A stretch of 64,000 nt of DNA from Poa pratensis (GCA_947311845.1 CAMZMU010000080.1:20778369-20842368), one strand, 5' to 3'; shown: positions 21,355 to 33,490, numbered from the stretch's first letter. Translations and numbers: made by a program. Notes: a model not told the origin generated them from the letters alone.

Positions 21355-24300
21355 TCAAGTTGAAGACGCCTGGGAAGCCACATCGTCCTTGGCGATGGCC
21401 ACGTAGTTCACCGGCGCAGACGGCCTAGCACTCTCCCTACGCCCATCCCGGCTCGCCGACCGCGGGCCGTTCTGCATCACCGATAGCCTCCGGTTCGGCG
21501 TGCCGTTCACCGCGCCACCGTTGGCCCGAGGGCCAGGCAACTTCTTTGCGGACTGGGGCCGTCCTGGGCTCGGTTTCGAGCCGAATAGCTTCTCCTGCTC
21601 GGCAGCTAGCTGGTCGTTTATCTTCTCTGGTCCTGGAATGGCATGGAGAAAGTTAGTATGGAATGAGGGGAGATGGTAATGGAACCAGACATCGGACAAG
21701 ACAAGGAATGGAAGAAAGGGGTACCCTCATTCTCCGCTTCTCTTCTCCTTCTCCTGTCTAAGGATTCTGTATTCGTCCAGCATTGCAAGAAGAACGACAC
21801 CATCATAGGTGAACACTGTGTTGTGCTCTTGTTCCCAAGCCTGGGTCTTCAACACCAGCATGTCGACAATAGCTGCAGTAAACAGTCAAAGATATTCATG
21901 AGAATTTAGATCAGATCAGGGCTAGCATTGATGTACCAATCAAATATCATGTAAGATGTATTTAACATAGTGAGTCCATGGCGGTGGCCACAGATAATAC
22001 GATGCAATTCCCAAGGAGGACCAATTTTCAGAACATACCTGGAATTTTATTAACCAAAACACGAGCCTTTTCTGCACGCTTAAGGTTCAGATGTGCACCT
22101 CTAGTTGCACTGTATCTGTTGTCATCCTGCCAATAAGGTAACATCAATGTAAAGAGTCCACAGTCAAACAAGTGCTGAAGAACAATGCTGGTGCCAAAAA
22201 AACAGAGTCAGAAGAACAATGCTACAGGAACACAAGATTCTCCATTTCAGTCATTAAAACAGAGACAGAAAAGGTAAGGTAACAGATTTGCATACCCGGC
22301 TATAGTCTTCAAGCCAGCTCTCTTCTTCACATGCTAACATCCACCTGTCAACCTTCTCCAGTATGTCCTTTCTGCTCAAGGCCTCTTCTTTTGCTTTAAG
22401 TATCTGGTTCTCCATATCAGCCAGTAGTTGTGAAGGCTCAAACATACTAGAATCAATAACAGACAGTATTCTATCTCTTGCAGCACTGGTATCTATTGCA
22501 ATATGAGCACGGGCGTAGATATCTTCAAGTTCAGTCTGCCTTTTGAATGCAATATCCTTCATCCTACTAGCTTTTAGCTGATCCAGCCTTTCAACTTCAA
22601 GATGAGCCTTTAAAGTGCAAAAATGTGTCAGGCCACAGGTGAACAATAATATGGTGCTTTATCAATAAGTTCAACTCGCTGAAAGAAGAAAACACATCTT
22701 AACCTGCTCGATTACATCAAGAGCCAGAGCTCCTGGAACTCTCACTCTGTCCAATGGTGAGGACATATTGCACGTGACATGATCAAAAAGTTGTCGTTCC
22801 TCCACAGTGGTATCCATTAAGTTCCAAAGGTCAGTTAGCTGGGAAGCTAGAGCTTGAATCTACGAGAGAATGGCATTTAATCAGAAACAGAATCACATGA
22901 TATAGACATATCAAATACACTTAAGACAAGATATGCAATAACAAGAGGCTCACTGCAAATTTACCTTTTCAAGCCTCTTTACTTTCTCTTCTTTAAGTTC
23001 AATCACCATTTTAGACAGCCTAGATAGTGTTTCATCACTAATACTCTTGGAATCAGCACCAACAGAGTCATTAAGACTAGGATGAACTTCAGTAACAGTG
23101 CTCAAGAAATCCCTCCCAAGGACAGAACAAAGATCATGCACTGAGCTCACAAAGTCGAGAATCTTGTGCAGCCTATTACTCTGCAATACAGAAGATAAGA
23201 GTGCCATGTCAAGTCAGGATATTTTACGTAATCCTGAGTACATATATTGCAATAACCGGCAGCAGCTATATCAGTAGCCTATTGCTTTGCACTAATATGG
23301 TACATAATTATGGTGTTATGCATCAAACATCAAGGGGTTGGTCATTATTTAGGTTATGCAGCCTTGGCATATGAAGAAGAGTTGAAAAAAAAACGCAAAT
23401 TTATTTGTGTACTGCCAAACTTAGAATTCCTCTGTGCTTTGATGTTTGGAACATTGGCACATGAACAGCAAAATAACTGGTTCTAAGATTGTGCAAAGCA
23501 AACACGGAATCAATACCAACCTTTTCCTTTTGCAATGCTTGTAGTTCGAAGAGAAATTCATTTAATTTCTTCATTGAAAGATCATCCTCATCAACATGGG
23601 GTGTTTCCAAGTGGTCACCAACTTGTAGACTCCCTGCGATTTCACCACGTATTGTTTGAATTTGGAGTTGTACATCAGCAAACTCTTTCACCCTCTTCTC
23701 TTTTTTCCTGCAGAGTTGTTCCAAAAATGGTGATGTGGCTGCTAGTTGCTCCTTGATTGTACCAGTTGTCTTGTCAGGCTGTAAATCAGTAGAAAGGTGA
23801 CATATGCACTATATAAGCAGATGACATAGTATATTTTTCTTTTTTGCGGAGAGAGATATTATACTTCAAGATAAAACTCGATCAGAAACGAAAAAATTGA
23901 AACAGAACTATGGCAAGTTCAAGTATCAAATAAGTATACTTGTATATAAAGGAGCTAGGTTGACATGGCTTTTGAGTGGCTATTCCCAGACACTTACAAT
24001 TATAACGCCAGAAATAGATAGCTCTCCAAGTGAAGAGAGGAGTCTAGTAAGCTCGGATTTGGAGTTGGCTAGTTGTTGAAGGAGACGTGCCCTGGAACTA
24101 GAAGCCTGATCAACCTTTCTCCTATAAACATCTAAGCACTCCTGCTCTAGCTGAAGTAGCATCTTGTCGCGATCATCGTCGCTCTCACCAACCTCGTCCC
24201 ATATCAGCTGAAATAACACCCATCAGTCACCAATAAATTATTGTCTTCCTGGCTAAGAGATGCTATGTTCACTCTTACTGATGTAGATAGCGAGTTCAAA

Positions 24301-24453
24301 TGGAGTTTGTGTTGCCATTGTTTTAAATAAGCCAGGGGGAAAAACATGTATGTTAAGAAGAGTGGGATGGGGGCACAGCACCTGCAGTTGCTGCAGCAAA
24401 GATCCACATGTGGTTTCACCTAACAAAGGATCGTTGTGACCTGCCACTCCCAT
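21355..24453 (-). CDS. MAP65: MAP65 microtubule-bundling protein (MAP65-1/2 type), two 1-nt frame defects
   Basis: Family role: homodimeric cross-linker of antiparallel microtubules (Ase1/PRC1/MAP65). Nine coding exons: 24382-24453, 23998-24207, 23521-23778, 22965-23180, 22704-22859, 22296-22607, 22039-22126, 21725-21872, 21355-21632. Hallmarks in order: [14 protein letters not shown], the coiled-coil start [89 protein letters not shown] (conserved microtubule-binding region), and the basic tail ending [17 protein letters not shown]. Exons 1-7 are in frame. Exon 8 (148 nt) and exon 9 (278 nt) are each one base short of the in-frame length, the former near 21738 and the latter near 21626, giving an early TGA. 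With those two bases the protein would be ~579 residues, normal for the family. Sequencing error or recent pseudogene. Confidence 0.9.
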
Positions 24454-25925
24454 TTTAGCTTAACAATCTGCAACAATGATGAAAGGAGATCATGCATATA
24501 ACAAGGTTTCAGGTAAATATAAGTCTAAACAATCATGAATTAATAGATGTTTACTTCATGCACCATAAAAATCCATAAGATGTACACATTACACAAAAAA
24601 TTCAGACCCATGTGTCAGAACCAGACAGGAGAAAACCAGTGAAAAAAAACTAGAGCCTGATTTGTCATGGTATGCTGCAATTTTAGACCGCTAGCAAATA
24701 AGTGACCAGTTATGTATGCTGCGAATTTCTAGACTTCTGTACAAACTAAATACCAAGAAACCTACTGGGTACTGTTGTGATACTCTGAAGGCAAACTGAA
24801 TCAATTTGATACCAATTACAAACATAACTTACTCGAATACATAAACATAGATAATCAAGACGAGCGCACACTGACTAATACCCAATTCTGCAAGCAGAAT
24901 TCCTGCATATATCTTCATAAACTTCAAAGAAATGGTCATAAGTCCAATCGGCCACTTGGATAAATTCACCTGCTAACCCACCCACGTATGCCTTGTGTCA
25001 CTTCAACCATGCATTTATGAACGTTCAGATAATGTTGAAGCATTCAGATTCTAGACAGTAAATTCCATCCAGCGACAAGATTTGGTACTAGGTTTACCAA
25101 TTATCCACACAGAAAACAACAACAAAAGCACAATGGTCTTCTTGCAAATTCTAGGCACGCGAGCTCATCCTTTCCAACAGCACACTGCGCCAAAATCACC
25201 AGGTTTTGTTAGAACCCCTAATCCTAATTCCCCAGACAAACATTAACCTTTAAATTTCCAGCGTGTTCTTGCGGGAATTACAACTATTCCAATTTCTAAA
25301 GCAACAATCTTGGATCGAACATGCAATTCGGTCACTCAAAGATCCAATCCACCCCTCCAGCATGGCAACCAGCCGCGCGAGAACCGCAGAGAAATCGCTA
25401 AGACATCTCCAACCCAAGCGCCGGCGCAAGAAAAAAAATCAAGAAACCCCACAAAACCCCCTCTCAAACCCGAAGGAATCCGGAGCGGAAACCCGGACGA
25501 ATCCACCCAGAAGACCAAGAAACCCGCCCCCAAACCCTACCCGAAGGACCGAGAAACCCCACGGACCCTCCATTTCCGGCGGAGAAATCGCGCCAGGAAA
25601 CTAAAGAAGCGCCGCGAGATGGGGGGCGGCGGCTAGGGGAGGGAGACAATGGCGGCGCGGAGGCCTCCTCACCTTTGGGCCGCCCTTCTTGCGTCGTCTC
25701 GGCCTCGTGCTCCCGCGAGGAGGGTTCTGCAACCGCGGTGACGGCCGCCGCTAGAGAGAGAGAGGCGCAGTCAAGGGCGAGAGTGAGGAGGCGGAGGAAG
25801 GTTGACAGGGAGAGGAAACTGCGTGTGGGGTGAAAAAGGGTAGAAGAGTCAAAGAGGGGATCAGAATTTTTGTTCTTTCTTTTCTTTTCTTTTCTTTTTT
25901 CACGGGAGAATTTGTGTTCTTTGTT
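24454..25925 (-). promoter_or_regulatory. MAP65 leader exon, 5' UTR intron and promoter region
   Basis: A predicted leader intron runs from the donor at 25672 (CCAAAG|GTGAGG on the minus strand) to the acceptor at 24468 (GTTGCAG|ATTGTT), 14 bases before the ATG. The leader exon and promoter would lie above 25673, in GC-rich DNA with a GA/CT tract at 25753-25762. Splice sites are inferred from sequence only. Confidence 0.55.
25427..25925. repeat. Left copy of duplicated MAP65 promoter/leader segment
   Basis: Starts CAAGAAAAAAAATCAAG and ends GAATTTGTGTTCTTTGTT. Aligns end to end in direct orientation with 27879-28412, with scattered substitutions and small indels. The two copies bracket a LINE remnant. 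Confidence 0.88.
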
Positions 25926-25929
25926 CTTT

Positions 25930-27870
25930 TTTTAAAAGGTGTTTATATTTTTTTGACATTAAAGGTGTTTATATATTAATCAGATAAACAGGTTTGATTA
26001 CAGTCATTCAAAGCCGGTTCCAACGCCCAGGCTGAAACCGTTCTTTGTAACACACCTCCACTCAACTCTCTACGGCCTAATTGGCACAAGTCGTGCGCAA
26101 CCGAATTACATCTTCTGTCAACTTTTCTCGGAATAATTTGACGATTTGGGGGTTTCTTCAGTCTTAATTCTCTTGCGAGCATGCTGATTTCTGAACGATC
26201 AGTACTATCCTCCTTAAAAGCTTCAAGAATCCTTGCACAATTTGTTTCAGTGATCAGATTTGCAAAAGGGTGTTGCATGGATAATTTTAGGCCCTCCAAG
26301 CAAGCGATAGCTTCGCCTTCTTCAGCAGAACTACATTGTTGAATATGATCCCAAGCCGAAGAAATAACATTACCATTGTTGTCTCTGAATTCCTCCCCAA
26401 GCTCCATGTCCTAGTATCTGCAGAAAAGCTTGCATCCACATTGCACTTCATCCAATTCACATCAGGTTTGGTCCATTTATGCTTCTGTTTTGTATCACTC
26501 TTTCCACCATCCAATCCGGCAGCAGCAGTTTATGTGTTCTTCTTTTGGCCTACTTTGCTTTTACCTTTCCTATGCGGATTACTTCCACCTTTAGATAGAT
26601 TTTGCACACTAGTCAAGTAGTTTTGAAGAAACCTGACAGAATTTTCCACCGAAGCGTCTCCTTTGTCAAAAATGATATTATTACGATGGTGCCAAGCTCT
26701 CCACCATATAAAATTCATTTTGATTCTCGTCTCTTTGTCCAGATTATCCAAGAAATAAGAACCCAATCTCTTCATGTGTTTCCCAAGGATTTCTCATCTG
26801 GCAGTTCCCAGATTTTTGCAAGGCCTTGTCTCAGCGCAAGGGCCTTGCTACAACGCGTCCTAGCATGGTAACCTGTTTCATCTTCCATACCACATATTGA
26901 GCATGTGGGTAAAACGTGAGGTAATGTCCTGCTCCTGTTCACCTGTACTGCAAATGGTTAGTAGCAAGTTTTGAGGTAAAAAAATTATTTTTAGGGGGCA
27001 TCCGAGTTCCAAATTTTTTCCAGAGACCTCTATCTCCATTCAAATTTGTAGTAGAGTTTGGCAAGGTATTATTTTTTAAATCTAGAGCCAGATTATAAGC
27101 ACTCCGGACAGTGAACAGACCATGCTTTTCCTGGTTCCAAGCAACGAAGTCATCTATCTCAAAATTTGGAAGTTTGATTTTGAGAATAGCTTCAGCATCA
27201 TAAGGTTGAAAAACAGTCCTAACCACATCTTCTTTCCAGGATCTATCTTCTGCATTAATAAGTTGATCAACCCACTTAATTCTTGAATTAGTTAGGTTGG
27301 CAGAAGCTTCCAGATCCCTCTAGGAATCCAGTTGTCTCTCCACACTCTGATATTTTTTCCGTTGCCAATTCGCCATATAATGCCTTTTTAGCAGAACCAG
27401 TCCATGCATGATACCTTGCCAGCCTGGCGATGATTTTTTATAAATGTTGTATCCACAAGATCTCCTGCTGGATAGTATTTTGCTTTTAAAAGCCTTGCAC
27501 ACAAACTATTTGGGTACACAATGAGGCGCCAGGCCTGCTTAGCCAAAAGAGCTTGATTAAAAGGTGTAGGTCTCGAAAACCCATCCCTCCTTGGCCTTTC
27601 CTTCTGGTTAACTTGTCCCAGCTTAACCAATGCATTTTCCTTCTATCATACTCATCTACCCACCAGAAATCCCTTGGGAGTTTCATAAGTTCTTCACATA
27701 AACTTCCTGAGAATTTAAAAACACTCATCGGGTAGGTTGGGATGGCTTGGATCACAGATTTAATAAGAGTATCTTTTGCACCACTAGACAAGTACTTTTT
27801 CAGCATAATCCGTGAAGCGTTTCCTTAACTTTCCTTTAACTTGTTGGTACTTTCCATTTTTTATTTTCCC
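25930..27870 (-). pseudogene. 5'-truncated LINE remnant (RT thumb, zf-RVT, RNase H)
   Basis: Minus-strand ORF pieces, read 5' to 3': an RT C-terminal piece 27486-27806 (IQAIPTYPMSVFKF, WLSWDKLTRRKGQGGMGFRDL), a zinc-binding reverse-transcriptase linker 26939-27226 (FVAWNQEKHGLFTVRSAYNLA), 26530-26775 (IWWRAWHHRNNIIFDKGD), and a C-terminal RNase H-like domain 25976-26514 (KCNVDASFS, EEGEAIACLEGLKL, RRCNSVAHDLCQLG). Frameshifts and stops throughout; the catalytic RT half is missing. An A-rich 3' tail (T-rich on plus) abuts the left promoter copy. Confidence 0.85.
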
Positions 27871-27878
27871 CTCCAGCA

Positions 27879-28226
27879 CAAGAAAAAAATCAAGAAACCC
27901 CACTAACCCCTCTCAAACCCGAAGGAATCCGAAGCGGAAGAAACTCTGACGAATCCACCTAGAAGACCAAGAAACTCTCCCCAAACCCTACACCGAGCAC
28001 TGGGAAAACCCACGGACCCTCCATTTCGGGCGGAGAAATCGCCGCGGACGCGCCAGGAAACTGAAGAAGCGTCGCGATATGAGGGGCGGCTAGGGGAAGA
28101 CAATGGCAGCTCGGAGGCCTCCTCGCCTTTGGGCCGCCCGTGCTAGGGTTCCTGCTTCCTCTCGGCCACGTGCTCCCGTGATGAGGGTTTTGCAACCGCG
28201 GGGTGCGCCTGCGGTGACGAGCTGCT

Positions 28227-28262
<36 letters not shown>

Positions 28263-28412
28263 GCACAGTCAAAGGGCGAGAGTGAGGACTGAGGAGGCAG
28301 ACGAAGGTTGACAGGGAGAGAAAACTGCGTGTGGGTTGGTGAAAAGGGCAGAAGTCAAAGAGGGGGTCGGAATTTTCGTTCTTTTTTTACGGGAGAATTT
28401 GTGTTCTTTGTT
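27879..28412. repeat. Right copy of duplicated MAP65 promoter/leader segment
   Basis: Direct-orientation counterpart of 25427-25925. It is longer because of an expanded GA tract and small insertions (for example extra bases after GAGAAATCGC). It lies upstream of the LINE relative to MAP65, so it is detached from the gene. Confidence 0.88.
28226..28262. repeat. (GA)n microsatellite
   Basis: About 37 bases of GA repeats with one A insertion, inside the right promoter copy. The left copy has only a short version. Confidence 0.9.
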
Positions 28413-28880
28413 ATTCTTTCAGTGCTCATGTTTTTATTGTGCTAGCCTAGCCATATATGCTTTTTCGAAAAAAAATGGAGCAAGTCCTTAGAGTTTGACA
28501 CACCATGACTAAAAGCATAATCATGTACTGTAGTTGGTCACTTCATCTAGTTGTGACTTGTGAGTGACCGCAATAAGGATTTAAATAATGTATTTATACT
28601 TACATGGAGGAGAGAGAATAAGAGAAAGAATGAAACTGAGCTCTCATTCAAAAGTCAGCTGCAACACGTGCTTCTAATCACTTTGTGAGAGTGAAATGTG
28701 GGTCATATATTAATAAACTAGCACATCTTTATATCTAACTATTATATAATTGGCTATAGGGTTGGCTATATGAGGTGACAATACCTTATAGCCAGTTGTT
28801 GGCTCTACTATTAAATTTGCTCGTATCGTACGGGTAATACGCTTTTTTGCGCGTCATACATCACACTTTTTTGCGTCATA
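28413..28880. other. Intergenic, nothing recognised
   Basis: AT-rich, no ORF and no terminal repeats identified. 28700-28830 contains a short GGCTATA/TATAGCC inverted motif. Confidence 0.4.
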
Positions 28881-29030
28881 CTCTCTCGATTCCAAATTAT
28901 ATGATATTCTACCTTTTTTTATCTAAAATGCATGTACTAGACGGGTTTCAGTGTGTTGTTGACTCATTTCAGTCTATATGTAATCCACACTCAAATATAC
29001 AAAACATTTTATAATTCGGAACGGATGAAA
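28881..29030. mobile_element. Degenerate Stowaway-like MITE
   Basis: Starts CTCTCGATTCCAAATTATAT after TA and ends ATAATTCGGAACGGATGAAA before TA. The ends are imperfect inverted complements, so this is an old copy. Confidence 0.6.
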
Positions 29031-30653
29031 TACATCACACATTAATCATGCTTGTCATGATCATATTCAACTTTTGTAACAAAATCAAATGTTCTAGATA
29101 TAAAAAAACATAATGAAAAAACACTACATAATACATTGGAGATTCATATAATTGGGATCATGAACATTGCAAAACAATATAATAAAAAAGATCAACAAAA
29201 TAATCATGTCCTCGTGTTTGGTGAGCAATCCAGTAAAGATACGGCAATTGTGTGGTAGGCTGGTTAATGTGCAATTAGTGTTAAATTTGCTAAGTTAAGA
29301 CAATATATTGTGAGATCTTGTGAGCAATTAAGGCTGGATTTGTGAAGATCTAACAAATTTTTTGGGAGCCATTAGATTAGAGCTCGATGGACTTTTTAAA
29401 AAATTGAGCGTATATTACTCAAACATCAAAGTTTGCTTCACACGTAAACCTAGACTCCGTCTGAGAATTATGGATGCACGATGTCTCACTAACCAGGATG
29501 GCTCATCTCGTTCTTCTCGAGCCTCCACACGAAGTGGAGTACCTCGATCGAATAAGTGGTGCCTTAAAACGGCAACCAAATATTTACAAACAAGGTTGGT
29601 CATCTCTAAAAGTTAACTGGAGGCACCTAAGAATATCCCGAAGTCTTACATCACAAAGATTAAACTTCAAAATAACCTATTTCTTCTAGGGCATCCAAGC
29701 ACCCAAGGATAACAAAATCCACAATGGATTGAAGGGGTGAATCAAATTCTTCTCGTGATAGACTTGGATCCCATCTACTAAATCATAAAGTATCAACAAG
29801 ATTAGATCAACAGGGGTGATTTGACCTTATCAACTATGAAGGAGAGAGGATAAAACACGTGACTCTGACTGGGCAAGAAGGGGCTATTTATATTGGACCC
29901 CAACTCGAGTTGTCAATACCCGTTTTCTACGTGGTCCGGAAGTTCTGGTATTGTTCGGAACATCCGGGGCACGGAAGTTCCGGGCCAACTTCCGAGCCTA
30001 TACATAGCAGCTGGTGGCAACCCAGTGCCAACTCTCTGGAACGACATGATGTTGGTCTAGAGTGGCTGGAACATCCGGGTCCTCCAAAGTTTCTGGCCTG
30101 CAAAATTGAGACTTTAACAGAAAGTTTAAGGGTGGATTTCTCACTCACGAGAAGGTTTAGTAGGTGCAAATTATGTTTCGTGTACGTGATTAATATCCCG
30201 TGCCTTCTGAAGCGATAGTACGGATTTCCAAACGACTCAATAAATGACAATCGTAGGACACCGTCTTTTTTCTTTATGCGCCATAAAATAGCTCAAGCAC
30301 ATAGTTAGTCAGCTAATCATGTTATCATTAACACCAAAACCATTTAGAGAGGGAGATGCCATTTCAGGTGTATAACTCATGCATTTTACAGTGGCTAGTA
30401 ACTCCACACGTGCAAATTGATTATATTAACTCGGGGAAAACCACTCTCGTTTTTTCTTCTATCTCCTCGTTTGTTTTCAAGCTCCGAGAAAACCATTATG
30501 CGAGTACAATTTTTTATCGCGTGGCATTGTCCACGTCAAAATGCGTATGTGAGTATTGGTTGAAAGGCCCATCATTCGTCTGAAGATGTCTCTCATGTAT
30601 GAGGCTTATGCATATTCGTTATCGAGTGGTTTAGCACATGGTGTATACAAGAG
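29031..30653. other. Intergenic, repeat-like but unassigned
   Basis: 29360-30250 reads like part of an old transposable element: GGAAGTTCCGG-type motifs recur at 29935-29990 and near 30070. No coding domain or terminal repeat was identified. The short ORFs here match no family I recognise. Confidence 0.4.
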
Positions 30654-30791
30654 CAAAGGCGTAGCCAGGCCCCACGCAACATAGGCCTTGGCCTGGGGCG
30701 TGCATCCTAATGACACTATTTGACTGACATCGTTGAGGATTTTCACATTGTAGTTGGTCCGGGGCGTGACTATTGACTGGCTACGCCACTG
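30654..30791. mobile_element. hAT-type MITE with perfect 8-bp target duplication
   Basis: 138 bp. Ends are CAAAGGCGTAGCCAGG and CTGGCTACGCCACTG (inverted). It is flanked by TACAAGAG on both sides (30646-30653, 30792-30799). CAGTGGCGtAGCC-type ends with 8-bp duplications are characteristic of plant hAT MITEs. Confidence 0.93.
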
Positions 30792-30799
30792 TACAAGAG

Positions 30800-31225
30800 T
30801 ATGGATATGTCTCTACGTTCGACAATGTTATCAATCAAGACTAAAAGAAATGAAAGTGATGGTCAAGCTGATGCGACAATACATTATAATTTATGATTGA
30901 ATTTTGATGGTGTTATTTCAGTATTATCGGAACACACATCACTCACTTTTACGAACGGACGTACGTACAAATGTAAGTATTGCAACAACTACTATGTCAC
31001 GAACACGTTGTGTCACCACTTCTGAACCACTTCTCTGTTTCTTTACTTTTCGAAGTGAGCCAATTCCATCACTTACAATAGCAGTAAATACTCAAAAAAA
31101 AAACACTTACAATAGCAGTATATATACGCATTTCTCACATTACAATGTGTATGTATGATGTATAGTAATCAGCGACCACTTGGTGGACGCGACATAGTTA
31201 TTCATGTAACCACCACAGCCTGTCA
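30800..31225. other. Downstream flank of AP1 copy B, no gene seen
   Basis: AT-rich; holds the 3' UTR of AP1 on the minus strand. Contains a short direct repeat around an A tract (ACTTACAATAGCAGTA at 31071-31086 and 31104-31119). Confidence 0.5.
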
Positions 31226-33401
31226 TCAGCAAGCACCGGGGGCGAAGCCGATGGTCTTCTTGCCGAGGTTGTGGACTACGCCGTAGGTCTTCTGCTGCGT
31301 GTTGCCGAGGATGCCGACGTTCTCATCGTCGCCGTTGGACGCGAAGGCGAGGCACACCTGCGCCTGGCTGATCGCGTACAGGATGCCGGACGCGTCGACG
31401 TCCAGGCACGCGCCGCCCTTGAACACCAGCGACACCGCCGGCAGCGTCACCTCGCTGACCCCCGTGAAGTCGTAGCAGGTGTCCAGGATCGAGTACCCCG
31501 GTGCCTTCTTGAACCCGTGAGCCGCCATGGCGGTGGTGAATGCCGACGAGAGCGCGTTGTAGGCGGTCTCCGGGAGCCGCGTGATCACCGTGCCGGAGTC
31601 CACCAGCGTGCCGGCCGTGGAGAAGACGGACTCCGGGATGGACAGCTGCTTCCCGCCCACGCGGATGCCCGTCAGGCCCACGTAGTAGAACGTCGGCCCG
31701 TTGTCGGTCAGCATCGGCGTCACCCTAGCGTTGGCCGGCGACGCGCCGGGGCCGAAGTCCAGGTACCCCGTCGTCCCCGACGACGACGCCGGGAGGCAGT
31801 ACGCGAACGCGCCACCGTACTTGTACTGCGCCTGAACCGTCAGCGACGTCTTCCCGCGGCCGAGTCCCATGAGCCCCGCCGTCTTCCCGAACAGGCCCTC
31901 GTTCTTCTCACCGCACCCGAATCGGAACCCCTTGATGGCGTCGTGGGCAATTGTGAGGGTGTCCTGGGCGAAGAACCCGACGGTATAGGAGCCGTCTCCA
32001 TACTGGACGGCGTAGAGGCAGTGCCCGCCAGTGCAGCCGCTTTCGTCCAGTTCGTCACAGGCGGAGTCGGAGCAGGAGACGTTGGCGTAAGTGGACGACT
32101 TGGCCGGGTCGAAGAGCGGCTGCGCCTGCTTGTAGCACTTGGCCACGCAGGGGCGGCACTGCACCCACGTCGTGTCGCTGCCGGTGTCGAACACCACCGT
32201 GTACGGCGACGACGGCGTGCCCAGCCCCACCGTCACCACGTAGTTTCCCGTTTCCAGCGCGCGCCCCGAAGTCACCGGGAGCGAAGGGGTGGAGGTGGAC
32301 GTCCAGTGCTCCGGATGGATCACGGCCGGGTTCTTCTTCGGGCCTGGCTGGACCGGTGCAGCGCGCTTCTTCAGTTTGCTGGTCGTCTCGGACACACGGC
32401 GCTGGATCGACTTGACGCGGTTCTGGTCGGCGGCGAGGATCTCGGCGTGGGACGGCGGCTTCCCGTGCGCGTCGGCCAGAGGCGAGCATGGACCGTGCTT
32501 GTGGACGATCTTCATCCTCGCTGCTGACGTCGCGGCGCTAGGTATATGCTCTGAATTTTGAGGGACATGTTCGGCTCGGAGTCAGAAAATTCAGAATTTT
32601 AAATTCAGGATGGGAGTGAAGCTCATCTAGTAAAATGTTTTATTAAATTACAGTTGTAATCGAGGAATTCGAACCATCCTTGACAGACATGGCAGAAAAC
32701 TTGTAGCCAGTGGTCGTTCGTAGTCAGCCTGTCACTCTAGCTGCTTCGTCATGTTCGACCAGACAAAGAACCGGCAGTAAAAGACAAAACAGGTATGTTT
32801 GTTCACTTCTGATGTTCTGGGGTAAACAGTTTTTTTTTTTTGCATTACTCCTTATACCAACTTTAAGCTGTAAACCATGTAAAAAAAAACCTTAAGGTGT
32901 AAACGACTTAATTTCCTGAAGATGCACCTTCACATCCAGTTATTACGAGCTGCAAGAATTTTGCACTTGCCTCCGGAGAAATTTTACTTTCACAGTTTTC
33001 TTTAACTCCGGATCGTTTGGAGAAAATCGTCGCACTTATATATCTATCCAAAATTAGAGAAAACCGAGATGGATTAAGGGAGATTCATGGAAAGAAAGAA
33101 AGAAAGAACAAAAACAATCCAAGCACTGCAGCTAGCTACTAGCAGTCAACAACTGAGAAGAAAAGCAACTAGCTAGCAAGATGATGGATGATCATGAGCT
33201 CGATCGACCGGGAATTAACCTCGTGGAGTGGCGCAGGACGTGCCGGGGAACAGGGCCTCCACGCTGAGCAGCACACGATCATCCTCCGAGCTCCCCGCAG
33301 CACCAGCAGCCCCGAATCCGAATGCTGCGAGGACTGCGGCGCGGCAACCAGGTGAAGGAAGCCATGGCCGCGGCAGCGGAAGACGAAACAGCAGCGGCCA
33401 T
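31226..33401 (-). CDS. AP1 copy B: nepenthesin-like aspartic protease
   Basis: Atypical plant pepsin-like protease (A1B), expected in the secretory path or apoplast. Exon 2 31226-32550 is fully open. Exon 1 33220-33401 carries the start and signal peptide (hydrophobic FLHLVAAAAVLAAFGFGAAG in the consensus of the two copies). The full protein would be 502 residues. TAXi_N holds the first catalytic motif VVFDTGSDTTWVQC (Asp ~183) and a Cys-rich insert (CRPCVAKCYKQ, SGCTGGHC); TAXi_C holds LVDSGTVITRLP (Asp ~379) and ends NLGKKTIGFAPGAC. Exon 1 is 182 nt where 184 keeps frame: one base is missing near 33341 (GCGGCGCGGC against GCGGCAGCGGC in copy A) and one near 33378 (GCGGAAG against GCGGGAAG). 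Copy A is intact at both, so the gene is probably functional. Confidence 0.92.
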
Positions 33402-33490
33402 GGCAGGACCGCACAAGTGGCCCTCAGGTAGTGGGCCGGTGAGTGGAAGGAACACAAACGAATGAAGGATCACACAGCTCCTATCCTGTC

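Noticed and set aside
29859..30250. ORFs with GGAAGTTCCGG-type motifs, possibly a CACTA or LTR element
   Set aside because: No CACTA terminus, LTR end or coding domain was found; left as unassigned intergenic repeat-like DNA.
31271..32527. 418-codon plus-strand ORF antisense to AP1 (also 73-1083, 5960-7147, 37405-38592)
   Set aside because: It lies exactly opposite AP exon 2. The Arg/Gly/Val-rich composition is what the complement of a GC-rich third-position gene gives, with no domain, signal or splice structure.
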